9,851 nucleotides of DNA from an uncultured Desulfobulbus sp. (GCA_946539945.1 CAMNHX010000026.1:1-9851); one strand, 5' to 3'; positions 1 to 7,291 are shown, counted from the first letter of the stretch. Made by a program: numbers and translations. The notes: generated by a model from the sequence alone, not told the origin.

Positions 1-316
1 AACGCAACGAACAGCACACATTTGAAGTGTTGCCAAGACGCTGGGGCGTCGCACGAAGTTTCGCTTGGCTGGAGAAAACTCGTAGGCTCTGGAAGAATTG
101 TGAACGCCTCCTCAACACCAGACTACAATTTGTCCTCATCGCTTTCATTCTCAAAAGATTATCAACAGGTTCTGAAGACCGGGGCTTTCAAGCTGTGCTA
201 CGGTAGAGCAGAACGCGAAGGAAGCAGGAGGAAAACAGGTTTTGCCTTTACAGGCCAGGCACAATTACTGTACCTGGCCCTTTCTGTCTGCGGTTTGCGA
301 CAGAACACCGCCTTGT
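1..316. other. Region without a convincing gene at the left edge
   Basis: I see no credible protein gene here. A 104-codon plus-strand frame (22-336) has no recognisable domain and overlaps the end of the minus-strand gene at 317. Two structures stand out. At 32-69 GCCAAG and CTTGGC close around two smaller hairpins (GACGC/GCGTC at 37-50, and CGAA/TTCG inside 53-63). At 253-279 there is a strong hairpin, annotated separately. The rest looks like ordinary spacer following the minus-strand operon. Confidence 0.5.
253..279 (-). terminator. Terminator-like hairpin after the minus-strand operon
   Basis: On the minus strand the 11-base arms at 279-269 and 263-253 pair along their whole length, with one G-U wobble, around a 5-base loop. 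On the plus strand the wobble becomes a C-A mismatch, so the structure favours the minus-strand transcript. It starts 37 bases after the stop codon of the ABM-domain gene, where an operon terminator is expected. There is no clean U-tract after it, so termination efficiency is uncertain. Confidence 0.5.
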
Positions 317-610
317 TCAGAACTGGACTTCCTTGAAGAGCTTGATGGGTTGGGTGCTGGAGCACAGTGCCTGCAGTTTGGGAAAGATGGTGTTGAAATG
401 CGCGGTCGCACCGTGATAGTCAACCGCTGCCTGATCCTTCCAGGTCTCAATAAAGGCCAGAACGCAGGGATCAGCCACGTTCTGGTTCAATGTGTAGATG
501 ATATTGCCCTCCTCTGCGGTGGACTTGTCCACCAACTCTTTGGCCGTAGCCAGAAAGGTGTCCAGACATTCGGGTTTGACAGTCATTTCAGCAATAATTT
601 TGATGTTCAT
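317..610 (-). CDS. ABM-domain (YgiN-like) small monooxygenase-type protein
   Basis: A 97-residue protein with the antibiotic biosynthesis monooxygenase (ABM) fold, a ferredoxin-like alpha/beta dimer. Visible hallmarks are the N-terminal beta strand (KIIAEMTVKP), the central F53-x-E55-x-W57 segment (LAFIETWKD), H66, and H71-F72 near the end of the helix. The length is normal for one-domain members. Characterised relatives include the E. coli quinol monooxygenase YgiN and actinorhodin-type oxygenases, but many members have no known substrate, so a quinone-related or small-molecule role is only an inference. It is the last gene of a minus-strand unit, 85 bases after the aldo/keto reductase. The start is supported by GAGGTGA four bases before ATG. 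It is probably cytoplasmic, since no signal peptide is visible. Family assignment is confident; function is not. Confidence 0.85.
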   Translation of the reverse strand: MNIKIIAEMTVKPECLDTFLATAKELVDKSTAEEGNIIYTLNQNVADPCVLAFIETWKDQAAVDYHGATAHFNTIFPKLQALCSSTQPIKLFKEVQF

Positions 611-695
611 CGGCTCACCTCATTTTTGAGTTTTTCCCTTTTCCGGGTTGGCCTTGCAGCGCAGGCACAGGCTGAAGCAGGTATGCGCCTTCTGG

Positions 696-2120
696 TTACG
701 CCTTCTTCTCTTCCAGCGTCTTTTCCTGCTTCAGCGCATCCACAAAGCGATCAATTTTCTCCATTTCTGTCGGAATGTCAATGCGCTGTGGACAGTGGGG
801 CACACAACGCCCGCAAGCGGTGCAGTGATCCGCCTGACGGAGTTTGGGCACGCTGCGGTCGTACCCAACCAGAAAGGCCCGGCGTGCGGCTTGGTAACGG
901 GCGTCGTGGATATTTTCCACGTAGTTTTCCTCGCTCACGCAACGGTTGTAGTGTTCAAAGATGGTCGGGATGTCCAGCCCGTAGGGACAGGGCATACAGT
1001 ACTGGCAGGTGTTGCAGGGAATGGTCTTGAAACCCACCATAACCTGGGCCACAGTCTCCAGCATATCCAGTTCTGCCGGATTCAGAGGCCGGTGCGGGGA
1101 ATAGGTCGCGATGTTTTCCCGCAAATGTTCCCGGAAGGTCATGCCAGAGAGTACGGTCAGTACGCCCTCATGGTGTCCGGCGTAGCGCAAGGCCCACGCT
1201 GCTGGTGTGGCTTCGGGATCAGCCTCCTTGAGAATCCGCAGGGCCTTGCGGTTGCCGTTCATGTTGGCCAACCTGCCGCCCAGAAGCGGCTCCATGATCA
1301 CGGCGGGAATCTTCCTTTTCCACAGTTCTCCGTACAGGTATTCGGCGTTGCTGTTTCTGGTGTTCACCTCCTTGGCGTGCTTCCAGTCAATGTAGTTGAG
1401 CTGGATCTGCACGAAATCCCAGTCCACGCCCATGGCAAGCGCGTGATCAAAAACCGCGATGTCGCCGTGATAGGAGAAACCCAGGTTGCGGATGCGGCCT
1501 TTTTCCCGCTGTTCCAGAAGAAAGTCCAGAATGCCGTTGTCCATGTAGCGCGTGTTGAAGACCTTCATGGCGTCGTCGCCCATGCCAATGCCGTGCAGGA
1601 GCATGTAGTCAATCATCTCCACCTGCAAGTCCTTGAAGGACTGCTCATACATGGCAATGGAACCCTCACGGGACCAGTCGCTTTCCGTGAAGTTGGACAG
1701 CTTGGTGGCGATGAAATATTTGTCCCGGGGAAAGGGCTTGAGCGCAATGCCCAGAACCTTTTCCGACTGTCCTTGGGCATAGCGGGGCGAGGTATCAAAG
1801 TAGTTGACCCCGTACTCCAGAGCCTCGGCCACCAGCGAGTTGACCAGTTCCTGATCAATGGCCGCAGTTGATCCGCGCTGGAGCGCCTTGTGGTCCACCG
1901 TGGGCAGGCGCATCATGCCAAAGCCCAGAAGCGAGACCTTTTCGCCCTTTTTGTTGGTGCGGTAGCTCATCTGGCCGGGCTTGGGCATGAGACTGGTCCT
2001 GTCGCCTTTTTCTGTCTCGCATCCGCTGACAGACAGGCTGGCGACCGCTGCCGCACCGAGGCCAGCCATTTTGATGAAATCCCGACGGTTCCACTTCTGC
2101 TGTTCTCGCTCTTCGCTCAT
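696..2120 (-). CDS. Tat-exported aldo/keto reductase with C-terminal 2x[4Fe-4S] domain
   Basis: A 474-residue protein in three parts. Residues 1-34 form a twin-arginine signal (NRRDFIK at 11-17, then a hydrophobic stretch) ending in VSGC, a plausible lipobox with Cys34. That predicts export of the folded, cofactor-loaded enzyme and anchoring to the outer face of a membrane. Residues about 60-350 are an aldo/keto reductase barrel; the usual catalytic tetrad is visible as D109, Y114, K140 and H176. Residues 366-445 carry two cysteine sets, C369/C372/C375/C378-Pro and C433/C436/C439/C443-Pro, typical of [4Fe-4S] ferredoxin domains. In this AKR subclass electrons probably come from iron-sulfur clusters rather than only NADPH, which would suit the NADPH-free periplasm (inference). 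GGAGG lies eight bases before the ATG. It follows the polyferredoxin gene by 62 bases, so that protein is the natural electron donor. The substrate is unknown. Confidence 0.9.
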   Translation of the reverse strand: MSEEREQQKWNRRDFIKMAGLGAAAVASLSVSGCETEKGDRTSLMPKPGQMSYRTNKKGEKVSLLGFGMMRLPTVDHKALQRGSTAAIDQELVNSLVAEALEYGVNYFDTSPRYAQGQSEKVLGIALKPFPRDKYFIATKLSNFTESDWSREGSIAMYEQSFKDLQVEMIDYMLLHGIGMGDDAMKVFNTRYMDNGILDFLLEQREKGRIRNLGFSYHGDIAVFDHALAMGVDWDFVQIQLNYIDWKHAKEVNTRNSNAEYLYGELWKRKIPAVIMEPLLGGRLANMNGNRKALRILKEADPEATPAAWALRYAGHHEGVLTVLSGMTFREHLRENIATYSPHRPLNPAELDMLETVAQVMVGFKTIPCNTCQYCMPCPYGLDIPTIFEHYNRCVSEENYVENIHDARYQAARRAFLVGYDRSVPKLRQADHCTACGRCVPHCPQRIDIPTEMEKIDRFVDALKQEKTLEEKKA

Positions 2121-2182
2121 GGTCGATCCCTCCTTGTCGTCTCCTGATTGTCGTTCCTGTTTTCCGCTTCGCTGTTGCCTGT

Positions 2183-3754
2183 TCAGTTGACGCGGTGGAC
2201 TTCAAAGCCGTCCACGTGGATGGCACTCACGGGGCGCACCGGGCAGACGTATTCGCAGGCCCCGCAGCCGATGCAGCGCTCTGTGTCCACAGCCGGAACC
2301 CGTGCCTCCTTGCCGTTCGGAGTTTTGTAAGCAACCAGGGTGATGCTGCCGTTGGGACAGCGGCGCTCACAGGTGTTGCACTTGTCGCCCCCGGTTGCAG
2401 GTAGGCACAGGCTTTTGTTCCAGATTGCCACTCCGGTACGGATGCTGCTCTTTTCAGCCTTGCCGATACGCTGGATCGCGCCAGTGGGACAGACCTCGGT
2501 GCAGCGTGTGCATTCCGGGCGACAGGAGCCACGCTCAAAAAACATCTCTGGCTGCATGAAACCAGACAGGGTGGCAGAAGGCCGTAGCACCTCGTTGGGG
2601 CACACAGCCACGCAGAGTTGGCAGCCAGTGCAGCGCGTGGTGAAGTTTTTTTGACTGCGTGCACCTGGAGGGCGTACCGGCAAGGTGCGTTTGGGACTGT
2701 GTCTGGGCTTGAGTTCAGCCAGCCCGCCGTCGGTCCGGTGTTCGCCAGTCGCACTTGCCTGCGCTGCTGTTCCTGCTGTTGCCAGAAAGGCGGCAGACAG
2801 GCTCAAAAGAAAACCGCGTCGGGTCGGGGAAACTGCGGCAAGCGGCACGGAAAGAGAGGAGCGCGGCAAGCCAGCTTCCCCGCTTGCACTGGCGCTCACC
2901 GCAGAATCTGGCTCTGCCTGTCCGGTCCCGTGCCTCTGCAACCTGTGCGCATAGCGGATGGCCCCTTTGGGACAGGTGTCCATGCAGTTCATGCAGGCCA
3001 CGCAACGGCTCAAGTCCACGCTTTGCGTCGCAATATCGATGCAGGCAGCCTTGCACCCCTGTTCGCAGGTCCGGCAGCGCACGCATTTTCCGCTGTCCAG
3101 AACCGGTCTGAACCAGGCAAAATGCGCCAGAAAACCCAGAACCGTACCAACCGGACAGAAGGTGTTGCACCAAGTCCGACCACCGCGCCAGGTGAGCAGA
3201 ACGATCAGCACCGTAAACACACAGGCCAGCGCAAAGGTGGGCACACTGGGGATGAAGAGGTCTTTTGCGGAAAAGGCATAGGAGTTGACCTGTTCAGCGC
3301 AGTAGGCCAGCAGGTTGTTGCCTGCCCGGTACAGAGGGGCAAGCAGGTTCTGCGCCATGCGGCCATAACTGCTGTAGGGCGCGAGCAGGAGCGCCAGAGA
3401 GTGCGCACCCAAGACGCTCAAGAGGATAAAGGAGGTCAGCACGACAAGGCGCAGGCTGTTTTTGGGTCTGGTGAAGCGGTAGGGGGTCTTTTTCCCGCGC
3501 CGGGTCAGCCGGGCCACAATGTCCTGAAAGACGCCCAGCGGGCAGAGAACCGAGCAGTAGATGCGGCCAAAGGTGAGCGTCAGGATCACCAGCAGCGCCA
3601 CCACCCCGACGTTCAGCGCCATGATCGCAGGAATGAGCTGGAGGCGCGGCATCCAACCCAGGAGTTTTTGTGCCGTGTCTGTCACATCGACAAACAGGAA
3701 CGTGATACCAAGGAAAAAAATCGTGGCCAGGATAATCCGTGTCTTTTTCAACAT
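2183..3754 (-). CDS. Membrane polyferredoxin, NapH-NapG-like fusion with internal Tat motif
   Basis: A 523-residue protein when started at the ATG at 3754, which follows a GGGGAGG Shine-Dalgarno by eight bases. The frame is open for 61 more codons upstream, but that stretch is low-complexity, non-conserved-looking and lacks a ribosome site. Residues 1-265 resemble NapH/NosR-type quinol-side proteins: membrane helices near 5-22, 42-63, 101-125 and 171-189, two C-x3-C-P motifs (C67/C71 and C196/C200), and two [4Fe-4S] sets (C224/227/230/234 and C251/254/257/261). Residues 310-335 read as a twin-arginine signal (SPTRRGFLL then a hydrophobic stretch). Residues 370-510 resemble NapG/MauM ferredoxins, with cysteine sets at 375-385, 411-422, 450-466 and 494-504. 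Inferred topology: N-terminal clusters inside, C-terminal clusters outside, placing an electron wire across the membrane. First gene of the unit with the Tat reductase and ABM protein. Confidence 0.88.
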   Translation of the reverse strand: MLKKTRIILATIFFLGITFLFVDVTDTAQKLLGWMPRLQLIPAIMALNVGVVALLVILTLTFGRIYCSVLCPLGVFQDIVARLTRRGKKTPYRFTRPKNSLRLVVLTSFILLSVLGAHSLALLLAPYSSYGRMAQNLLAPLYRAGNNLLAYCAEQVNSYAFSAKDLFIPSVPTFALACVFTVLIVLLTWRGGRTWCNTFCPVGTVLGFLAHFAWFRPVLDSGKCVRCRTCEQGCKAACIDIATQSVDLSRCVACMNCMDTCPKGAIRYAHRLQRHGTGQAEPDSAVSASASGEAGLPRSSLSVPLAAVSPTRRGFLLSLSAAFLATAGTAAQASATGEHRTDGGLAELKPRHSPKRTLPVRPPGARSQKNFTTRCTGCQLCVAVCPNEVLRPSATLSGFMQPEMFFERGSCRPECTRCTEVCPTGAIQRIGKAEKSSIRTGVAIWNKSLCLPATGGDKCNTCERRCPNGSITLVAYKTPNGKEARVPAVDTERCIGCGACEYVCPVRPVSAIHVDGFEVHRVN

Positions 3755-3783
3755 CCTCTTTGCCTCCCCTGAAACAAAAAGCG

Positions 3784-3803
3784 CACAAGCCAAAAGGTTT
3801 GTG
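3784..3803. promoter_or_regulatory. 20-base imperfect dyad overlapping the predicted start of transcription
   Basis: CACAAGCC and GGTTTGTG face each other across four A residues, with 7 of 8 positions matching. The dyad sits immediately downstream of a possible minus-strand -10 box and about 30 bases before the polyferredoxin ATG. Its position and size fit a repressor operator, or a leader hairpin. The binding protein is unknown. Confidence 0.35.
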
Positions 3804-3809
3804 ACTATA
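3804..3809 (-). promoter_or_regulatory. Possible -10 box for the polyferredoxin operon
   Basis: TATAGT on the minus strand would place the start of transcription near 3797, giving a leader of about 43 bases. At 17-base spacing the -35 position reads AGGGCC, a poor match. A weak -35 next to the TCAGG array would fit an activator-dependent promoter. No sigma-54 element (GG-N10-GC) was found here. Confidence 0.3.
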
Positions 3810-3830
3810 CCTGAACGAGTCTGGTTGGCC

Positions 3831-3870
3831 CTGCCTGATCCTGCCTGATTCTTGCCTGAATGTCCTGAAG
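3831..3870 (-). repeat. Four phased TCAGG direct repeats upstream of the polyferredoxin operon
   Basis: CCTGA (TCAGG on the minus strand) occurs at 3834, 3844, 3855 and 3864, spaced 10, 11 and 9 bases, i.e. on one face of the helix. The first two units share the decamer CTGCCTGAT plus one base. Relative to the predicted start site the block covers about -37 to -71, the usual place for a head-to-tail array of response-regulator or other activator sites. A fifth CCTGA lies at 3810. Function is inferred from spacing and position only. Confidence 0.4.
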
Positions 3871-4033
3871 TGCGGGAGACGCATGGCAGACAGCCCCTTG
3901 GATTCCAGGAACTGCTTCCTGCGCTTTTCTTGGACAAATCTAGGGATATTGCGGAATGTTCGGGGAACTGTCGTTATCCCGGCTTCCAGGGCAAAGGCCA
4001 CCAGCTGAACTGATTGCATGGACATCCCCGGCA

Positions 4034-4067
4034 ACATACAGTACAGTGCATCCTGCTTGCTGTATGT
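4034..4067. repeat. 8-bp inverted repeat ACATACAG/CTGTATGT
   Basis: ACATACAG (4034-4041) and CTGTATGT (4060-4067) are perfect inverted copies separated by 18 bases; TACAG is also directly repeated at 4037 and 4042. Such a wide dyad could be an operator for a dimeric regulator. It is centred near the middle of the divergent spacer, and no target gene can be assigned. Confidence 0.3.
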
Positions 4068-4150
4068 ATCTGCGGTCTTTCCCGTGACCTGTCAGTATTC
4101 GGCAAATGGATCAGGTATCCACACCCGGACAGACGCAGCTCACGGTATCT

Positions 4151-4220
4151 TCAGCGCTTCGCGCTTCAGAATGACTTCCAGCGAAGCGGGAAAGTCGTAG
4201 AAAGACAAAGCGGAAACGCT
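4151..4220 (+). other. Cluster of small hairpins, one with a GAAA tetraloop
   Basis: Several local pairings follow each other: AGCGC-TTC-GCGCT at 4153-4165; CGCTTCGC (4155-4162) with GCGAAGCG (4181-4188) as an alternative partner; GACTT (4173-4177) with AAGTC (4192-4196); and AGCG-GAAA-CGCT at 4209-4220, a GNRA-type tetraloop. The mutually exclusive use of 4155-4162 hints at switching. I do not recognise a known RNA family here. Confidence 0.3.
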
Positions 4221-4277
4221 CTAAAGGCAGGACTTGCCCGGATCGCCTGTGAAGTGAGTGGAGCAGTCATGCCGCCA

Positions 4278-4349
4278 GCAGCAGGAACCCGTCGAAGTGA
4301 TTCAGGAGCAAGACAGCACTTTTGCATCACTTCGATGGGTTCCTGTTGC
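4278..4349 (+). other. 23-bp hairpin (two G-U pairs) upstream of glgP
   Basis: Arms 4278-4300 and 4327-4349 pair over 23 bases around a 26-base loop. The two non-Watson-Crick positions are both G on the left arm facing T on the right arm, so they are allowed G-U pairs in plus-strand RNA but would be A-C mismatches in the opposite strand. This favours a functional plus-strand transcript. It ends 160 bases before the glgP start codon. It may be part of a long leader, a small RNA or a decayed mobile repeat; no known family is recognised. Confidence 0.5.
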
Positions 4350-4360
4350 AACAAGACCGC

Positions 4361-4385
4361 CCTGAAAACAGGTCCTACTTTTTGC
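4361..4385 (+). terminator. Weak hairpin plus T-run between the 23-bp hairpin and glgP
   Basis: CCTG-AAAA-CAGG (4361-4372) is followed by TCCTACTTTTT (4373-4383). The stem is only four pairs, so it is weak as an intrinsic terminator, but its place just after the 23-bp hairpin would suit the end of a short RNA or an attenuator. A second hairpin, CTCCCG/CGGGAG with a six-base loop (4429-4446), follows before glgP. Confidence 0.25.
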
Positions 4386-4509
4386 CGCAAGATTTCCCAA
4401 GAGGGAGAGACAGTGCGGCATTCTGGTTCTCCCGAAGCGCCGGGAGCGAGGCAAGAAAACAGTGGAGTGTTGTTTATTTTCTCTTTCCTTTTTCATACAG
4501 GAGAACTTC

Positions 4510-7233
4510 ATGTCCAGCGAGACCAAAAAAACCCCTAAAACCACCAACCAAGCAGAAACCACATCCAAGGCAGCTCCTGCCAAGACAACCCGCCGCAAGA
4601 CCACCGGCACAACCAAGGCTGCTTCCGCTCCAAGCACAACCCGAACCAGTTCCAAGATGACAGCAGCTGCCAAAGTCCCGGAAAGCGCTGATCCGCCCAT
4701 CCCTGAAAAGACCTCGGACATGGTGCGCTATCTGGAGAGCGGCAAGAAAGAAAGCGATCCCAACGCTGCCCAGAACAGCCATTACGACATCCTCTTCAAG
4801 GGCAGCCAAATTGATCTCCTGCGCACCACCATCCGCCACCACATCATGAGCTTTCAGGGACGCGATCCAGACCGCGCCGGCAATGTGGATACCTACCGCG
4901 CCCTGGCCTACACGCTCCGCGATGCGCTCATGTACAAGTGGATCAAGGGCCAGAAGACCCTGTACGCCCATGCCAAAAAGCGCGTCTATTACCTGTCTCT
5001 GGAGTTTCTGGTGGGACGCTCGCTTTCCAATGCGGTCATCAATCTGGGCCTGCAGTCGCCCCTGAACAGGGCGCTGAAGGAACTTGGCGCAGACCTGGAA
5101 GACCTGCAAAGCCGCGAGGAAGATGCTGCTCTGGGCAACGGCGGTCTGGGGCGACTGGCTGCCTGCTTTCTGGACTCCATCGCCACTCTGGGTATTCCAG
5201 CCTATGGCTACGGCATTCTCTACGACTACGGCATCTTCCATCAGCGCATTGTGGACGGCTATCAGGTGGAAACCCCGGACAGTTGGCTCCGTACCGGTTC
5301 GCCCTGGCTCTATGAGCGCAGCCATTTCATGTATCCGGTCCAGTTCGGGGGGCGGGTCCACAGCTACATTGACTCCAAGGGCCAGTACCGGTCCCGCTGG
5401 GTGGATGCGGACATTGTCATGGCCATGGCCTGCGATATGCTCGTGCCAGGCTACCAGAACGACCATGTCATCAATATGCGCCTCTGGCGGGCCAAGGCTT
5501 CCCGCGAACTGGACCTCAAGAGTTTCAACGCGGGTGACTATGTAAGCGCAGTGCAGAACAAGGTCAAGTCCGAGACCATCTCCAAGGTGCTCTACCCCAG
5601 TGACGACATTGCCGAAGGCCAGCTTCTGCGGCTCCGGCAGCAGTACTTTTTTGTGGCAGCCACGCTGCAGGACGTGATGCGGCGCTACCGCAAGACCAAC
5701 AAGACCTTTGAGGACTTTCCGAACCAGGTGGCCATCCAGTTGAACGACACTCACCCGGCCATTGCCATTCCTGAACTGATGCGCCTGCTTCTGGATATTG
5801 AAGGCCAGACCTGGGAGCTGGCCTGGGATGTGTGCGTGAAAACCTTTGCCTACACCAACCACACCCTCATGCCCGAGGCCCTGGAAACCTGGACCGTGGA
5901 GATGTTTGGCAAACTCCTGCCCCGGCATCTGGAGATCATCTACGAGATCAACCGCCGCTTCCTTTTGGAAGTCGCTGAACGCTACCCGGGCAACCTGCGC
6001 CGCATTCAGGAAATGTCGCTCATTGAGGAAGGCCCGGTGCGCAAGATCCGCATGGCCAATCTGGCGATTGTGGGCAGCCATTCCATCAACGGTGTGGCTG
6101 CGCTGCACACCGAACTGCTGAAGGAACACCTGTTCCGCAACTTCAGCGAGATGTACCCGGAACGCTTCAACTCCAAGACCAACGGCATCACGCCCCGGCG
6201 CTGGCTGCTCTGTGCCAACCCGGAACTGGCTGCCCTGATTGGCGAGAAGATCGGCATGGACTGGGCTACAGACCTGGACAAACTGCGCGATCTGGAGCAG
6301 TTTGCCGATGACCACGAGTTCCAGAAGCGCTGGCAGGAGGTCAAGCGCGCCAACAAGGTCAAACTGGCGACCATCATCAGGCAACGCTGCCACGGTCTGG
6401 AGGTGAACCCGGACTCCCTCTTTGACATTCACGTCAAGCGTATTCACCAGTACAAGCGGCAACTCCTGAACGTCCTGCACGTCATCTATCTGTACCAGCA
6501 GTTCGTGGCCCACCCGAACAGCGGACGCCAGCCGCGCACTGTCATTTTTGCGGGCAAGGCCGCGCCGTCCTACCACCGCGCCAAACTCATCATCAAACTC
6601 ATCAACTCTGTGGCTGAAGTGGTGAACAAGGATCCTCGCGTGGCCGGACAGCTCAAGGTGGCCTTTGTGCCGAACTACAGTGTTTCCCTGGCTGAACGCA
6701 TCATCCCTGCCGCAGACCTTTCCGAGCAGATCTCCACTGCGGGAACCGAGGCTTCAGGCACAGGCAACATGAAGTTTGCCCTGAACGGTGCGCTCACCAT
6801 TGGCACGCTGGATGGGGCCAATGTGGAAATCCGGCAGGAGGTGGGCGAGGAGAATATCTTTATCTTTGGCATGACCGCCGAAGAGGTGGAGAGCGAGAAG
6901 CGGGTGAAATCGCGCACACCTGCGCAGATCTGCGAGAAAAACCCGGAAGTGCGGGCGATTGTGGAAGCCATTGCCAATGGTGCGTTCAGCAACGGCGACA
7001 AAAACCTGTTCCGCCCTCTGGTGGACGACCTGATGAGTGAACATGACCCTTATCTCCTGCTGCTCGATCTGGAGTCCTATCTGGCCTGCCAGAACATGGC
7101 AGGCGAGATGTACGGCGATCGGGCGACCTGGACGAGGAAATCCATTCTGAACGTGGCCCGCATGGGCAAGTTCTCCAGCGATCGTACCATCCGCCAGTAT
7201 TCGGAGGAAATCTGGGGCATCAAGGTGGAGTGA
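4510..7233 (+). CDS. glgP: Glycogen/alpha-glucan phosphorylase (GT35)
   Basis: A 907-residue enzyme that releases glucose 1-phosphate from the non-reducing ends of glycogen or other alpha-1,4-glucans, using pyridoxal phosphate. Family marks: GNGGLGRLAACFLDS from G209, VKRIHQYKRQLLN from V642, and the cofactor site EASGTGNMKFALNG with the PLP lysine at K755. The body (about 90-907) is full length and uninterrupted. The first 65 residues are an extra tail rich in Lys, Thr, Ala, Ser and Pro, probably disordered. I chose the ATG at 4510 because AGGAGA precedes it by six bases; an ATG 16 codons earlier is open but has no such site. It stands alone on the plus strand, divergent from the polyferredoxin operon, with no other glycogen gene in view. 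Cytoplasmic. Assignment is very secure. Confidence 0.97.
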   Translation: MSSETKKTPKTTNQAETTSKAAPAKTTRRKTTGTTKAASAPSTTRTSSKMTAAAKVPESADPPIPEKTSDMVRYLESGKKESDPNAAQNSHYDILFKGSQIDLLRTTIRHHIMSFQGRDPDRAGNVDTYRALAYTLRDALMYKWIKGQKTLYAHAKKRVYYLSLEFLVGRSLSNAVINLGLQSPLNRALKELGADLEDLQSREEDAALGNGGLGRLAACFLDSIATLGIPAYGYGILYDYGIFHQRIVDGYQVETPDSWLRTGSPWLYERSHFMYPVQFGGRVHSYIDSKGQYRSRWVDADIVMAMACDMLVPGYQNDHVINMRLWRAKASRELDLKSFNAGDYVSAVQNKVKSETISKVLYPSDDIAEGQLLRLRQQYFFVAATLQDVMRRYRKTNKTFEDFPNQVAIQLNDTHPAIAIPELMRLLLDIEGQTWELAWDVCVKTFAYTNHTLMPEALETWTVEMFGKLLPRHLEIIYEINRRFLLEVAERYPGNLRRIQEMSLIEEGPVRKIRMANLAIVGSHSINGVAALHTELLKEHLFRNFSEMYPERFNSKTNGITPRRWLLCANPELAALIGEKIGMDWATDLDKLRDLEQFADDHEFQKRWQEVKRANKVKLATIIRQRCHGLEVNPDSLFDIHVKRIHQYKRQLLNVLHVIYLYQQFVAHPNSGRQPRTVIFAGKAAPSYHRAKLIIKLINSVAEVVNKDPRVAGQLKVAFVPNYSVSLAERIIPAADLSEQISTAGTEASGTGNMKFALNGALTIGTLDGANVEIRQEVGEENIFIFGMTAEEVESEKRVKSRTPAQICEKNPEVRAIVEAIANGAFSNGDKNLFRPLVDDLMSEHDPYLLLLDLESYLACQNMAGEMYGDRATWTRKSILNVARMGKFSSDRTIRQYSEEIWGIKVE

Positions 7234-7270
7234 GATACGCAAAAACGCGGCAAACAGCGTCAATCAGGCA

Positions 7271-7291
7271 AGGGGGAGTTTTCCTCCCCCT
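7271..7291 (+). terminator. Hairpin after glgP
   Basis: AGGGGGAG (7271-7278) pairs perfectly with CTCCCCCT (7284-7291) around a five-base loop TTTTC, 38 bases after the glgP stop. It is a strong G+C stem but no T-run follows, so it may act as a weak or factor-assisted terminator, or only protect the 3' end of the mRNA. Confidence 0.5.

Larger units (their letters stand above)
3755..4509. other. 755-base divergent spacer, no convincing gene
   Basis: This spacer separates the divergent polyferredoxin operon and glgP. Possible reading frames (3294-4037 minus, 4014-4538 plus, 4018-4200 plus) show no recognisable domain and no clear ribosome site. It does hold many structured elements, listed separately: a dyad and possible promoter for the minus-strand operon, a phased TCAGG array, and a chain of dyads from 4034 to 4446 in front of glgP. 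The density of pairing elements suggests regulation, or a structured RNA read on the plus strand, more than a decayed gene. Confidence 0.55.

Noticed and set aside
648..1871. 407-codon plus-strand frame opposite the aldo/keto reductase
   Set aside because: The minus strand codes for a clear AKR-ferredoxin protein; this is its shadow.
3755..3937. 61-codon upstream extension of the polyferredoxin
   Set aside because: The ATG at 3754 has a strong Shine-Dalgarno and begins a classic membrane segment; the extension covers the likely promoter and dyad.
3294..4037. 247-codon minus-strand frame overlapping the polyferredoxin start
   Set aside because: Most of it is out of frame with a secure gene, and its N-terminal part shows no recognisable family.
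4018..4200. Short plus-strand frame in the divergent spacer
   Set aside because: No ribosome site, no domain, and it crosses several hairpins.
4474..6576. 700-codon minus-strand frame opposite glgP
   Set aside because: It mirrors the glgP coding frame, has no recognised domain or ribosome site, and is a codon-bias shadow.
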